Positions 9,062 through 18,489 of a stretch of 38,594 nucleotides of DNA are shown piece after piece (position 1 is the stretch's first letter; each line of letters opens with the position of its first letter). Source of the DNA: Alphaproteobacteria bacterium (GTDB lineage: Bacteria; Pseudomonadota; Alphaproteobacteria; Sphingomonadales; Kordiimonadaceae); the NCBI GenBank assembly GCA_013372925.1, contig JABXIV010000091.1, forward strand, positions 1-38,594, read 5' to 3'. The notes beneath the pieces are model-generated. The model made no database searches. It saw only the letters and a list, made by a program, of their open reading frames with translations, and had not been told where the DNA came from. The position numbers and the translations under genes were made by a program.

Positions 9062-10422
9062 TGGATGTATTCATCGAATTTCTGCCGTTCCTGATGTTTG
9101 CGGTGCTAACACCGCTGCTGTTCACCGGCTTTCCTGTGGCCTTCATCCTGGGCGGTGTCGGTCTCGCATTCTGGCTTCTCGCGGTTGCATTGGGACTTGA
9201 AAATAGCAACAGCTTCTTCCTGATTGTTGGGCGCATTTTCGGCGGCGTGGTGAACAAACAAGTGTTGGTTGCCATCCCCATGTTTATCTTCATGGGTACA
9301 ATGCTTGAAAAAAGCGGCGTCGCCCGGTCACTACTGCATACACTGCAACTCATGACACGGCGCATTCCCGGCGGATTGGCACTCTCTGTCACCCTTCTCG
9401 GGGTTATCCTTGCCGCAACAACCGGCATCATCGGGGCCAGCGTTGTGATGATGACACTACTGGCGTTGCCTGTAATGATCGAACGCGGCTATGACAAAGC
9501 GCTAGCCTCCGGCACGATTGCAGCCTCTGGCACGCTTGGCATCCTATTGCCACCGTCTATTATGCTGGTGGTGATGGCTGACTTGCTCTCCACTTCTGCG
9601 GGCGGATTGTTCATGGCAGCGATTGGCCCTAGCCTCCTGTTGGCACTGCTTTACATGTTATACATCCTAATTCGCACAACACTGAAACCTGAGCTCGCTC
9701 CAGCGCTCGGGGCTGAAGCCGCGAAAGGCCAACTCTCGCTTAGCGTTGTTATAAAAAGCTTCCTCCCCCCTATTCTGCTGATTGTCGCAGTGCTCGGCTC
9801 TATCTTTGGTGGCTTCGCGACACCAACTGAAGCCAGCGGGGTTGGCGCAGTCGGCGCTCTAATCCTAGCTGCAGTAAACAAAAAACTGTCTTTCACGACA
9901 CTTAAAAACGTCGTTGAACAGTCTGCGTTGACATCAACCATGCTATTTGGCTTGTTTGTTGGTGCAACGGCCTTTTCGTTCGTCTTTGCGCTGTTGGGCG
10001 GGCATGACTTGATCCTCCACCTGCTGGAAACCGCAGGCGCTGGCCCTTGGCTTGTGCTGGCCGTTTTGATGCTGGCAGTATTTGTGCTGGGCTTCTTTTT
10101 CGACTGGATCGAAATTACCCTGATCATCCTGCCTGTATTCGCCCCGGTTATTGCTCAACTGGATTTTGGCAACCATCTGATTGACCCAAGCCTGACGCTT
10201 TCTTGGTTTGCAATCCTGATGGCAGTAAATCTGCAAACAAGCTTCCTGACACCACCCTTCGGTTTTGCTCTTTTTTATATGAAAGGTGCCGCGCCAAGCT
10301 CAGTGAAGCTCACAGATATCTATCGCGGCATTATCCCTTTCGTATTGCTGCAGCTTCTGGGCCTGGCAATGCTTCTGGCATGGCCTGAAATTGCCCTATG
10401 GCTACCGAGAGTGTCTGGTTAA
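9061..10422 (+). CDS. dctM: TRAP transporter large permease (DctM)
   Basis: 453-aa multi-TM; GASVVMMTLLALPVMIERGYDKALASGTIAASGTLGILLPPSIMLV and FATPTEASGVGAVGALILA are DctM signatures; overlaps the dctQ stop. Confidence 0.95.
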   Translation: MDVFIEFLPFLMFAVLTPLLFTGFPVAFILGGVGLAFWLLAVALGLENSNSFFLIVGRIFGGVVNKQVLVAIPMFIFMGTMLEKSGVARSLLHTLQLMTRRIPGGLALSVTLLGVILAATTGIIGASVVMMTLLALPVMIERGYDKALASGTIAASGTLGILLPPSIMLVVMADLLSTSAGGLFMAAIGPSLLLALLYMLYILIRTTLKPELAPALGAEAAKGQLSLSVVIKSFLPPILLIVAVLGSIFGGFATPTEASGVGAVGALILAAVNKKLSFTTLKNVVEQSALTSTMLFGLFVGATAFSFVFALLGGHDLILHLLETAGAGPWLVLAVLMLAVFVLGFFFDWIEITLIILPVFAPVIAQLDFGNHLIDPSLTLSWFAILMAVNLQTSFLTPPFGFALFYMKGAAPSSVKLTDIYRGIIPFVLLQLLGLAMLLAWPEIALWLPRVSG

Positions 10423-10430
10423 TAAACTAA

Positions 10431-10457
10431 AAAAGGGGATGCCAAACATCCCCTTTC
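10431..10457. terminator. Bidirectional terminator between dctM and the DUF2336 gene
   Basis: AAAGGGGATG-CCAAA-CATCCCCTTT perfect inverted repeat between convergent genes, with a strong T-run on the minus strand. Confidence 0.8.
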
Positions 10458-10483
10458 CTGAAATTACATCTGAGCAAATCGAA

Positions 10484-11656
10484 TCAATTCGAATCAGATT
10501 CAACTGATTCGCCTTGTTCAACTCTCTGTAGTTTACCGATCAGATAATCCAGGTTCTCCGTATCCACATCGTTTTCTACAGCGGTAAGAACCCTTTCGAT
10601 CATCAATTGCTTGAACATTTCAGGATCATCCCCCCCTGTTTCAAGCATTTCATCTGCCACCTCGAGCGCGGCACGAGCCATTGCCAGAAACTGTGGCGGA
10701 ATTTTTGCTACTTCGAAAAGACGCTTCAGCCCAAGCTCTCCCTTGTCATGTACTAGCTGATAAGCGTTACTGACAGGAATATTCACCATTTTGGCCAAGG
10801 CCACCTCAAAGAAAGTGGTATCACCCATGCACAACGCCCGCAGCATCAGTGTCGGTGTAAGACGGCCATTATCGTAAAGCTGATCAACCAGCTCCTGAAC
10901 AGAGGCTGTTTTCTGCCCACCACTCAGCAGAGAGACTGTTGCCTTCTCGCGGCTCTCCATCAGCAAATCAGCCGCCATCGAGGCCGAAACCTCGTGGTGC
11001 GTCATGATATGATCACGAATTTTCTCAGATACCAACGTCACCAGTCGTTCAGCAACTGCGATCGGCAGCTCTCCACGATGAGCGAGAGGCGTTTTCACCA
11101 AATCGCTATCGGCAAACTTGTCGAGCACCTTGTTGTATGTTTTGTCATTTATCTTGGCCGTTTCATTGCCAACCAGCGTTGCGACCACTTCCTCGTTGCC
11201 TGTATCCGCCAGGGCGTCAGCAACGTCTTCGGATACACCCTGACGCCCAGCAACAGCCTTCTGGACAGAGGCCCCTTTCGTTCGAACGATTTCAATCAGG
11301 TCCTGATCTGTCAAAACGCTTGAGAATTCAACAACTGGCAAGGCTACTTCATCAACGTCCTTGGCAAGCGTTGCCGCAACATCATGCGGGACTTCAGGGT
11401 TTTCTTTCAGGCTTTCTGAAAGAGCTTGCCGCACACGTACGGAAGCATCCTTAAGCATAACGCGAAAAATATCTTCCGCGATCTTGCGCTCCCCTTCAGA
11501 AAGCTCGGCATCGCTAAAAGTTGATGCCACCTTACTTGCTGCAGTTGCCCTGTTTTCAATGTTTGGGTCCTGCAACAATTTAGCGACATCAGCACTGGAA
11601 AGCTTATTACTGTCAGACAAGGCCTTCATCCCCACTCTTAGAGTCTTCCTTTGCAC
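10484..11656 (-). CDS. DUF2336 domain-containing protein
   Basis: 390 aa HEAT-like helical repeats (DASVRVRQALSESLKENPEVPHDVAATLAKDVDEVALPVVEFSSVLTDQDLIEIV) typical of alphaproteobacterial DUF2336. Confidence 0.85.
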   Translation of the reverse strand: MQRKTLRVGMKALSDSNKLSSADVAKLLQDPNIENRATAASKVASTFSDAELSEGERKIAEDIFRVMLKDASVRVRQALSESLKENPEVPHDVAATLAKDVDEVALPVVEFSSVLTDQDLIEIVRTKGASVQKAVAGRQGVSEDVADALADTGNEEVVATLVGNETAKINDKTYNKVLDKFADSDLVKTPLAHRGELPIAVAERLVTLVSEKIRDHIMTHHEVSASMAADLLMESREKATVSLLSGGQKTASVQELVDQLYDNGRLTPTLMLRALCMGDTTFFEVALAKMVNIPVSNAYQLVHDKGELGLKRLFEVAKIPPQFLAMARAALEVADEMLETGGDDPEMFKQLMIERVLTAVENDVDTENLDYLIGKLQRVEQGESVESDSN

Positions 11657-11870
11657 GCTAGGCTAAACAAGTTAACCCGTCGTTAAAAGAGATTGTCTGC
11701 ACGTTTTACGGAAATCCACAAATATCCCGTAAATTTGACCATAGTTTCCTTGAGCCAGTCCACGTTAGAGGCTAGCATGCCCCTCAAATTTAGCCGGGCG
11801 GATGAACCGCTCCAAGAAAAAATGTCCGGGCAAAAAATAATACGCCCGTCAACAGGGGAAGCTACGCGCT

Positions 11871-13454
11871 ATGTATAAACGATTACTGGGAGCGATTGCG
11901 ACTGTGCTGCTACTAAGCAGCAACGCAATGGCTGCAGAAAAGTCTTCTTTCCAACAGTTTCTGGATGACTTTTCAACGATGGTGAATGATGCCATCTCAC
12001 CATTTACCCAAGCCTTTTCCGATTTCGTCTTTTACTCAATCCCGATGGACTGGTTGGTGGAAGATGCTCCGGGCCTGCCCGTAATTGTGGTGTGGCTGCT
12101 ATCTTTTGCAATTTTCTTCACCATCTACATGCGCTTCATCAACATTCGCGGCTTTAAGCAGGCAATTCGCATTGTAAAAGGCACATACGATGATCCGGAT
12201 GACCCAGGTGAAGTAACGCACTTCCAGGCCCTTACTGCGGCGTTGTCTGCAACTGTTGGCCTCGGCAACATTGCAGGCGTTGCCATCGCAATTTCCGTTG
12301 GCGGCCCGGGGGCGACTTTTTGGATGATTTTGGCTGGCCTCTTCGGCATGACAAGCAAGTTTGCTGAAGTAACCCTAGGTCACAAGTACCGTGATATCGA
12401 CGAGCATGGCGTCGTATCCGGTGGCCCAATGAAGTATTTGTCCAAAGGCTTGTCTGCCCGTGGCTGGCCGACACTTGGCAAAGGCCTCGCAGGCGTGTTC
12501 GCAGTGATCTGTATTCTTGGTGCTTTCGGTGCAGGCAATATGTTCCAAGCCAACCAAGCTACAACGCAATTGGCTGCAATTGCCGCTGAAATGACCGGTG
12601 GTGCAGATAGCTTCTTTGCTGGTAAAGCTTGGGTGTTTGGCTTGATTTATGCTGGCTTGCTGTCTTTCGTTATTGTCGGCGGGATCCGCGGCATTACCCA
12701 CGTAACCGAGTTTCTGGTGCCAATCATGGCTGCCATCTATGTAGTGGCGGCCCTTGCCATCATCGGTTCACACGTAACGGAAATTCCAGCGGCCTTTGGC
12801 CTGATCTTCCATGGTGCATTTACAGGCGAAGGCGTCACAGGCGGCGTTCTGGGCGTGTTGATCCTGGGCTTGCGCCGGGCAACCTTCTCCAACGAAGCAG
12901 GCCTTGGTACAGCATCGATCGCACACGCTGCAGCTAAGACCAAAGAGCCTGTTGCCGAAGGCCTTGTTGCCGTTATCGAGCCATTTGTTGATACAGTAGT
13001 GATCTGCACCATGACGGCGCTGGTTATCATCCTTACCGGTGCGTATCAGTGGACAGACCAAACAGAAGGCATCACGCTGACCTCGATGGCCTTTGACAGC
13101 TTCTTTGAAGGGTTCCGCTATGTACTGACAATCGCGGTGCCACTGTTCGCCTTCTCCACCACGATCACCTACTATTATTATGGTGAGCGGGCGCTGGATT
13201 ATCTGACGAAAGGTGGCCATGCACACGCGACGACCATCTACAAAGTCAGCTATCTGGCTGCGATTATCGTTGGCTCTGCTATGCAATTGACCGCAGTGAT
13301 GGACTTCGCTGATGCAGCCCTTCTGGCGCTGGGCTTCCCGAACCTGATCGGTGTGTTCATCATGCGTAAGGAAGTGAAAGCCCTGCTGGATGATTATTTG
13401 GCACGCCTGAAAGCTGGCAAAATCAAGCCTTACATCGAAAAAAGTACATCGTAG
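11871..13454 (+). CDS. Sodium:alanine/glycine symporter (AGCS family)
   Basis: 527 aa; ALTAALSATVGLGNIAGVAIAISVGGPGATFWMILAGLFGMTSKFAEVTLGHKYR and RATFSNEAGLGTASIAHAAAKTKEPVAEGLVA are AGCS signatures. Confidence 0.95.
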   Translation: MYKRLLGAIATVLLLSSNAMAAEKSSFQQFLDDFSTMVNDAISPFTQAFSDFVFYSIPMDWLVEDAPGLPVIVVWLLSFAIFFTIYMRFINIRGFKQAIRIVKGTYDDPDDPGEVTHFQALTAALSATVGLGNIAGVAIAISVGGPGATFWMILAGLFGMTSKFAEVTLGHKYRDIDEHGVVSGGPMKYLSKGLSARGWPTLGKGLAGVFAVICILGAFGAGNMFQANQATTQLAAIAAEMTGGADSFFAGKAWVFGLIYAGLLSFVIVGGIRGITHVTEFLVPIMAAIYVVAALAIIGSHVTEIPAAFGLIFHGAFTGEGVTGGVLGVLILGLRRATFSNEAGLGTASIAHAAAKTKEPVAEGLVAVIEPFVDTVVICTMTALVIILTGAYQWTDQTEGITLTSMAFDSFFEGFRYVLTIAVPLFAFSTTITYYYYGERALDYLTKGGHAHATTIYKVSYLAAIIVGSAMQLTAVMDFADAALLALGFPNLIGVFIMRKEVKALLDDYLARLKAGKIKPYIEKSTS

Positions 13455-13562
13455 TGGCAATCTGCCGCAGGAGACTTGATCTCCATTCATGTGCTATTAA
13501 GTAAGGAAGTGAAATATGTGGCGGGGGTAACCTCCGCCACAAATCTATTGGGAGTATCCAAA

Positions 13563-13985
13563 ATGAAAAAAGCCATTGCAGCCTTTATGATTGCAACAGC
13601 CTTTGCGCCAGTAGCAACCCCAGCCTTTGCTGACGATGACCCTGCTGCAACCACACTTTCCGCACAGGGCGATGCAACCAAAGGCAAGCGTATCTTCAAC
13701 CGCTGCAAAGCTTGTCATAATCTGACAGCAACCGAACGTACGCGCATGGGCCCCAATTTGGACAACCTGTTCGGCCGTGAAGCCGGTTCCTCGGAAGGCT
13801 ATAAGTATTCCAAAGCCTTGGCAGAAGCCGATTTTGTCTGGACAGAAGGTAAGCTTGATTCTTGGCTGACCCAGCCTCGCGCATTCTTGCCGGGTAACAA
13901 GATGGCATTTGCCGGCCTTAGGAAAGAGCAAGACCGGAAAGACTTGATGGCTTACCTGCGGGAAGCTACAAACGCCGGCGAATAA
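13563..13985 (+). CDS. Class I cytochrome c, periplasmic
   Basis: ATG at 13563 begins a signal peptide; GKRIFNRCKACHNL (CXXCH), GPNLDNLFGREAG, PGNKMAFAGL distal Met motif. Confidence 0.92.
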   Translation: MKKAIAAFMIATAFAPVATPAFADDDPAATTLSAQGDATKGKRIFNRCKACHNLTATERTRMGPNLDNLFGREAGSSEGYKYSKALAEADFVWTEGKLDSWLTQPRAFLPGNKMAFAGLRKEQDRKDLMAYLREATNAGE

Positions 13986-14021
13986 GGCTTCAGCAAAGCC
14001 GACAGTTGAGGAAAAAAAATA

Positions 14022-14657
14022 ATGAAACGCCTTCTGGCCTCCTTTTCAATTCTACTCTTCATGGCTTACCCTGCCCTCGCGCAGGACAAAGCCGTGGATG
14101 ACACCCGTGGTGCAATCGACTTCATTCAGCAACTCTCTGATGAAACCATTGCTGTCTGGAGTGATTCAAAAATGACCGAAGCTGAGCGCTATGAAGCATT
14201 CCGGGCGATCTTTGAGGACGCCACGGATATTGAGCTTCTGGCGCGCGGCATGCTGGGGCGGCACTACCGCACGGCAACATCTGAGCAGCGCACCGCTTAC
14301 ATGCAAGCCATGGGTGACTATATCGTTGCGGAGTTTGACAAGCGCATGGCCCAGATCGGCTTCAAAACCCTTGTTATCACAGGCACTAAACCTGCGTCAG
14401 GCAAGCATGGGCATGTCTTTGTCCGTACCGAGGTTGAGCGCGATCAAGGAGAGCCTATTCTCGCAGACTGGCGCGTGCGCAAGAAAGACGGTAAATTCCA
14501 GATTGTGAATCTTGAATTTGAAGGCATCAACCTCATGATCACAAACCGGGATGTCTTCTCCTCCAAGGTGAAAGATGACGGCATGGATGGCCTGATTAGT
14601 TGGTTGAAGGCTCAAAACACTGCCCCAAGCGGCGGCCAAAGCGCCAGCCTGGAATAG
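14022..14657 (+). CDS. MlaC/Ttg2D-family phospholipid-binding periplasmic protein
   Basis: Signal peptide; EAFRAIFEDATDIELLARGMLGRHYRTATSEQRTAYMQAMGDYIVAEFDKRM..., DWRVRKKDGKFQIVNLEFEGINLMITNRDVFSS. Confidence 0.88.
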   Translation: MKRLLASFSILLFMAYPALAQDKAVDDTRGAIDFIQQLSDETIAVWSDSKMTEAERYEAFRAIFEDATDIELLARGMLGRHYRTATSEQRTAYMQAMGDYIVAEFDKRMAQIGFKTLVITGTKPASGKHGHVFVRTEVERDQGEPILADWRVRKKDGKFQIVNLEFEGINLMITNRDVFSSKVKDDGMDGLISWLKAQNTAPSGGQSASLE

Positions 14658-14658
14658 T

Positions 14659-15201
14659 CTACCCTACCGCCTCGACACTACATTCGAGGCGGAGGCTCCC
14701 TGCTGTGTTATAAAGGGCTGCTTCAAGGGCCTTTATCCTGTCTCTTTCAACATTGATTGCAAACCGCGTGCGATAATCCGCGCCGCCACCTTCAAGCGGC
14801 ACGCGGCGGCTGCTCATCCGTACGATGTTTGCGTTATAATCCACCAGCACTTCACTAACCCGTGCGACAAGCCCAGGCCGGTCACCGCCACGGATTTCTA
14901 CCAGATGCGTTATCTCACCAGCATCACCGCGCTCCAGATCATATTGGAAGCGTGAGATGGTGATTCTGGCATCCTTGAGGAGATCCAACGAAGACAAGCC
15001 ATTCTCAAGCTCTTTCAAGTCCTCTTCGGTATCGAATGATGCAACACAGGAAAATTCAAATGCCTCGCCCAGAACAGCGAATGAACTGTCAGCTAAATTT
15101 GCCCCATTTTCAAATAGATAGCCGGTTACGGCTGAAATAACACCTGCCTGATCGCGACCGATAATGGAGATTAAAAAGGAAGTATGATTATGCTTGCTCA
15201 A
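14659..15201 (-). CDS. Glycine cleavage system repressor-like double ACT domain protein
   Basis: SFLISIIGRDQAGVISAVTGYLFENGANLADSSFAVLGEAFEFSCVA and HLVEIRGGDRPGLVARVSEVLVDYNANIVRMSSRR: two ACT domains, GcvR-like. Confidence 0.85.
   Translation of the reverse strand: MSKHNHTSFLISIIGRDQAGVISAVTGYLFENGANLADSSFAVLGEAFEFSCVASFDTEEDLKELENGLSSLDLLKDARITISRFQYDLERGDAGEITHLVEIRGGDRPGLVARVSEVLVDYNANIVRMSSRRVPLEGGGADYRTRFAINVERDRIKALEAALYNTAGSLRLECSVEAVG
14667..14692. terminator. Hairpin within the 3' end of the gcvR-like gene, candidate bidirectional terminator
   Basis: CCGCCTCGA-cactacat-TCGAGGCGG perfect 9-bp stem at a convergent junction with a 1-nt intergenic gap; lacks a strong T-tract. Confidence 0.45.
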
Positions 15202-15358
15202 AGGGAGGCTCCTAGAAAAAGGTGGAGTTTTGCTGCGAGTTTGCTAAATAAACGCCGCGCGCACAATCAATGTTTTTTCACATTGATGATTGCAGGAATT
15301 TTTCGCAACGGATTTGGCAGGATCGTTGCGCCACTATTGCAATAGGATGGTAAGTCAC

Positions 15359-15580
15359 ATGGCTGAACAGCAACTTCTTCACCTTGTCTTTGGCGGACAG
15401 GTAACAGACCCCCAAAAGCTTGAGTTCGCAGACCTCAACAAAGTGGACATCGTAGGCATTTACTCAAGCTACGAAGAAGCGGAATCCGCTTGGCGTAGCG
15501 TAAGCCAGGCAAATGTTGACGACGCCATGACCAAATACGTGGTTGTTCACCTGCACAAACTGCTTCAGCCCGAAGAATAA
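15359..15580 (+). CDS. DUF4170 domain-containing protein
   Basis: MAEQQLLHLVFGGQVTDPQKLEFADLNKVDIVGIYSSYEEAESAWRSVSQANVDDAMTKYVVVHLHKLLQPEE matches the DUF4170 pattern. Confidence 0.85.
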   Translation: MAEQQLLHLVFGGQVTDPQKLEFADLNKVDIVGIYSSYEEAESAWRSVSQANVDDAMTKYVVVHLHKLLQPEE

Positions 15581-15614
15581 TCCCCGGGCTAATCGTCAGT
15601 TATTAATTCTGGAA

Positions 15615-15649
15615 TTGGGCCTTGCTGGATGCTGGGCCCGATTTTTTTG
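15615..15649 (+). terminator. Probable terminator after the DUF4170 gene
   Basis: TTGGGCC..(12 nt)..GGGCCCGA followed by TTTTTTT. Confidence 0.6.
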
Positions 15650-15693
15650 TTCAGGGATCACCGGAACGGGATCAACCTACCAAGGATCAAAGC

Positions 15694-15936
15694 TTACGCA
15701 GCTTCCGGCCCTTTTTCAAAGTAGGCACGCACGCCTTCTTCAATGACATAGCCCTGGCGATCATAAGCGCCCATGCGGCCGATCATCTTATCATATGCTT
15801 CTTTTTGCGTAGCCGGATGAAGGCGATTCAGCTCGTGCCTAACCAGGCGATGAAGTCCTTCATTATTGATCGTATGTTGCATTCTATCTTCCATATAAAA
15901 ACTCATTTCTTTCTTTGTCATATCTCCTATTAGCAC
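15694..15936 (-). CDS. Hypothetical small protein
   Basis: 80-aa ORF (possible internal starts at 15921 or 15906), hydrophilic helical sequence, not overlapped by a better ORF. Confidence 0.5.
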   Translation of the reverse strand: MLIGDMTKKEMSFYMEDRMQHTINNEGLHRLVRHELNRLHPATQKEAYDKMIGRMGAYDRQGYVIEEGVRAYFEKGPEAA

Positions 15937-16051
15937 CGGTGGAAGGCAGTTTTATGACACGCATGCCCTCAGGATTTTTACCGGCTGTTATAGAAGCGGC
16001 GGCACCACGCTCGCATGGTCCCGCCGCCAGAGTTGTTACTTATATGGTAAT

Positions 16052-17893
16052 CTATGCGCCTGATTTCAAGGACTTGATCCAGTCATCTACGTTCTCTTCG
16101 AGAATAGAAAGCGGGACCGCGCCGTTCTTCAAAACTACACTGTGGAAACCGCGCCAATCGAACTTGTCTCCCAGTTCATCCATTGCACGCTGCCGCAGCT
16201 CCATGATCTTCAACTTGCCGACCATATAGGCCGTCGCCTGCCCCGGCATCACGATATATCGCTCAATTGCAGCAACAACATCGCCCTGTGGATTAGGCGT
16301 GTTCTCGGCTAGATAATCGATGGCCTGCTCCCGGGTCCATTTCTTTGAATGGAGACCAGTGTCCACAACGAGACGACATGCACGCCAAAGCTCCATAGCC
16401 AAACGGCCAAAGTCGGAATATGGATCTTCATAAAAACCCATGTCCTTGCCCAACTCTTCCGTATACAGCCCCCAACCTTCAGAGAAAGCTGTGAAGCGAG
16501 CGATGCGCTGGAACAGCGGTACACCTTCAAGTTCCTGGCTAATTGCCAACTGGAAGTGGTGTCCTGGGATCCCTTCGTGATACGCCAAAGCTTCAAGTTG
16601 ATAGATCGGCATGAAGCTCATATCACGCAAGTTCGCATAGAACATGCCGGGGCGCGAGCCATCCGGCGCAGCACGTTGATAAAAGGCCTTGCCCGCTGAC
16701 TGTTCACGGAACTTTTCAACAGCACGCACTTCCATTGGTGCTTTCGGGATCAGGTCAAAATACTCAGGAACCTTCGCGCGCATGGCTTCGATGATGTCGT
16801 TAGCCTTCTGAAGATATGCCGCCTTGCCCTCTTCCGTATTCGGGTAATAAAACTTCTCATCATCACGGGTGTATTTGAAGAAATCCTGCAGGCTGCCTTC
16901 AAATCCAACTTTCTTCATGATTTCCCGCATAGCGGTATGGATACGCTCAACATTATCAAGGCCGATCTGATGTATTTCATCGGCTGTCATATCTGTTGTC
17001 GTGTTGTTTTTCAGCGCCTGGGCGTAAAATGCATCACCGTGCGGGAATTTCCATGCGCCATCATCGGTCGTCGCCGTCGTCTGCAACTTCTCTAGCTCCG
17101 CAATCAAGGCCTCATAGCCAACCTTCATCCCACTCAGCATAGCGGCTGTCGCCTTCTCAATCAGCGCACCTTTGTCCGCATCGCTAATATCCAGCTTGTT
17201 CACCTTTTTACGGAAGTCCGCCAGAATGACACTGTCTTCGCCGCTGGTATCAAACGGTGCCCCCTTGAGCAGGTTCCGAGATGCTTCAATCGTATAAGGA
17301 TAGACGAACTTTGGTGCCTGAATGCCCTTTGACGCACGCTTTTCAAGGGACGCAACTAGTTGCCCCATAAGAGTATCAAGCTTGCCCAGGCGGGTGATGT
17401 AGGCTTCCGCATCCGACACATTCGAAATGCGGTGAACTGTCATCAGGTGCGTTGCAACGCCCGTCTGCCAGCCAAACATCTGGTTTACAGGATAGCCATA
17501 GTCACGCCAGCGATCATTTGCAATCGTCCGCTCAGCGGTGATCTTAAAGATGCGGTAGCTTAGCTTGTTCTGCTCATTGAGCGCATCAAAGTCGAAGGTC
17601 CGCAACGTTGCCAGTTGATCTTTGATCAGTTTCAACTGTTTGTCCTCGGCCGCGTCCGTAATTTCAGGCCATTGGTCGTTCATGCTGCGGTCACCGAGGC
17701 GTTCCGCCATCATCGGATTAAGCGCAAGCCGGGCTTTCATCGCCTCATCAAAAAAGGACGTGATTTGGGCATTAACGTCCTGTACCTGCTCTGCTGTTTG
17801 TTCCTGCCCGGAAGAGGTTTTGGTCTCCTGTGCGGGCTCACAGGCTGCCAGCGCCAGCAACAGCGCAATGGATGAAACGGAATGACGAAGCAT
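16052..17893 (-). CDS. DUF885 family lipoprotein (putative peptidase-like)
   Basis: 613 aa; lipobox LLLALAAC; YHEGIPGHHFQLAIS motif, RFTAFSEGWGLYTEELG and MPGQATAYMVGKLKI typical of DUF885. Confidence 0.93.
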   Translation of the reverse strand: MLRHSVSSIALLLALAACEPAQETKTSSGQEQTAEQVQDVNAQITSFFDEAMKARLALNPMMAERLGDRSMNDQWPEITDAAEDKQLKLIKDQLATLRTFDFDALNEQNKLSYRIFKITAERTIANDRWRDYGYPVNQMFGWQTGVATHLMTVHRISNVSDAEAYITRLGKLDTLMGQLVASLEKRASKGIQAPKFVYPYTIEASRNLLKGAPFDTSGEDSVILADFRKKVNKLDISDADKGALIEKATAAMLSGMKVGYEALIAELEKLQTTATTDDGAWKFPHGDAFYAQALKNNTTTDMTADEIHQIGLDNVERIHTAMREIMKKVGFEGSLQDFFKYTRDDEKFYYPNTEEGKAAYLQKANDIIEAMRAKVPEYFDLIPKAPMEVRAVEKFREQSAGKAFYQRAAPDGSRPGMFYANLRDMSFMPIYQLEALAYHEGIPGHHFQLAISQELEGVPLFQRIARFTAFSEGWGLYTEELGKDMGFYEDPYSDFGRLAMELWRACRLVVDTGLHSKKWTREQAIDYLAENTPNPQGDVVAAIERYIVMPGQATAYMVGKLKIMELRQRAMDELGDKFDWRGFHSVVLKNGAVPLSILEENVDDWIKSLKSGA

Positions 17894-18018
17894 GTTCTCT
17901 CCCCTGATTACAAATCTAAACTAAAGTCAAAAAATCCTAAATTTCTTAGAGCTTGGTAAGTTTTTGCCAACTTCTGTGCGCTAGAGTGAGCCACGCACAC
18001 GATAAAACGCAAGCTTTG

Positions 18019-18047
18019 TTGACAAAGATAGCTGAGATGCCTATCTG
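18019..18047 (+). promoter_or_regulatory. Predicted sigma70-type promoter of hspQ
   Basis: TTGACA (18019-18024), 17-nt spacer, TATCTG (18042-18047), ~30 nt upstream of the hspQ ATG. Confidence 0.5.
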
Positions 18048-18076
18048 ACGCGTCAGTAAAGGAGTCGAAAACCAAA

Positions 18077-18421
18077 ATGCCGCACAAAGAAAAAGTTACC
18101 AAAGTACCACAGTTCACCATTGGTCAGGTGGTTCGTCACCGCTTCTTTCCATTTCGCGGCGTGGTTTTCGATGTAGACGCAGAATTTTCAAATTCTGAAG
18201 AATGGTGGGAATCTATCCCGGCAGAGATTCGCCCTGCAAAAGAACAACCCTTCTACCATCTGTTTGCTGAAAATGAAGACTCCAGCTACGAAGCATATGT
18301 CTCGCAGCAAAACCTCATTGCGGATGATTCCGACGAACCCGTCAATCATCCGGATGTGCCGGAATTATTTGGCGACCTGAAAGAAGGCCTCTACCAATTG
18401 AAGGCAATTCCCCGGCATTAA
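18077..18421 (+). CDS. hspQ: Heat shock protein HspQ
   Basis: FTIGQVVRHRFFPFRGVVFDVDAEFSNSEEWWESIP...QPFYHLFAENEDSSYEAYVSQQNL is characteristic of HspQ. Confidence 0.93.
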   Translation: MPHKEKVTKVPQFTIGQVVRHRFFPFRGVVFDVDAEFSNSEEWWESIPAEIRPAKEQPFYHLFAENEDSSYEAYVSQQNLIADDSDEPVNHPDVPELFGDLKEGLYQLKAIPRH

Positions 18422-18444
18422 GACTGCCGAGCGGGAGACATAAA

Positions 18445-18473
18445 AAAAGCGGCCCAGGTCAGGCCGCTTTTCT
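18445..18473. terminator. Bidirectional terminator between hspQ and the aa3 oxidase subunit IV gene
   Basis: AAAAGCGGCC-caggtca-GGCCGCTTTT perfect stem with flanking A and T runs. Confidence 0.85.
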
Positions 18474-18489
18474 TTTGGCGTTTAAGTGC

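Noticed and set aside
11693-11878. 61-aa ORF and a possible glycine riboswitch before the AGCS symporter
   Set aside because: The ORF lacks convincing features and overlaps the symporter start; I could not find the conserved glycine aptamer core in 11657-11870.
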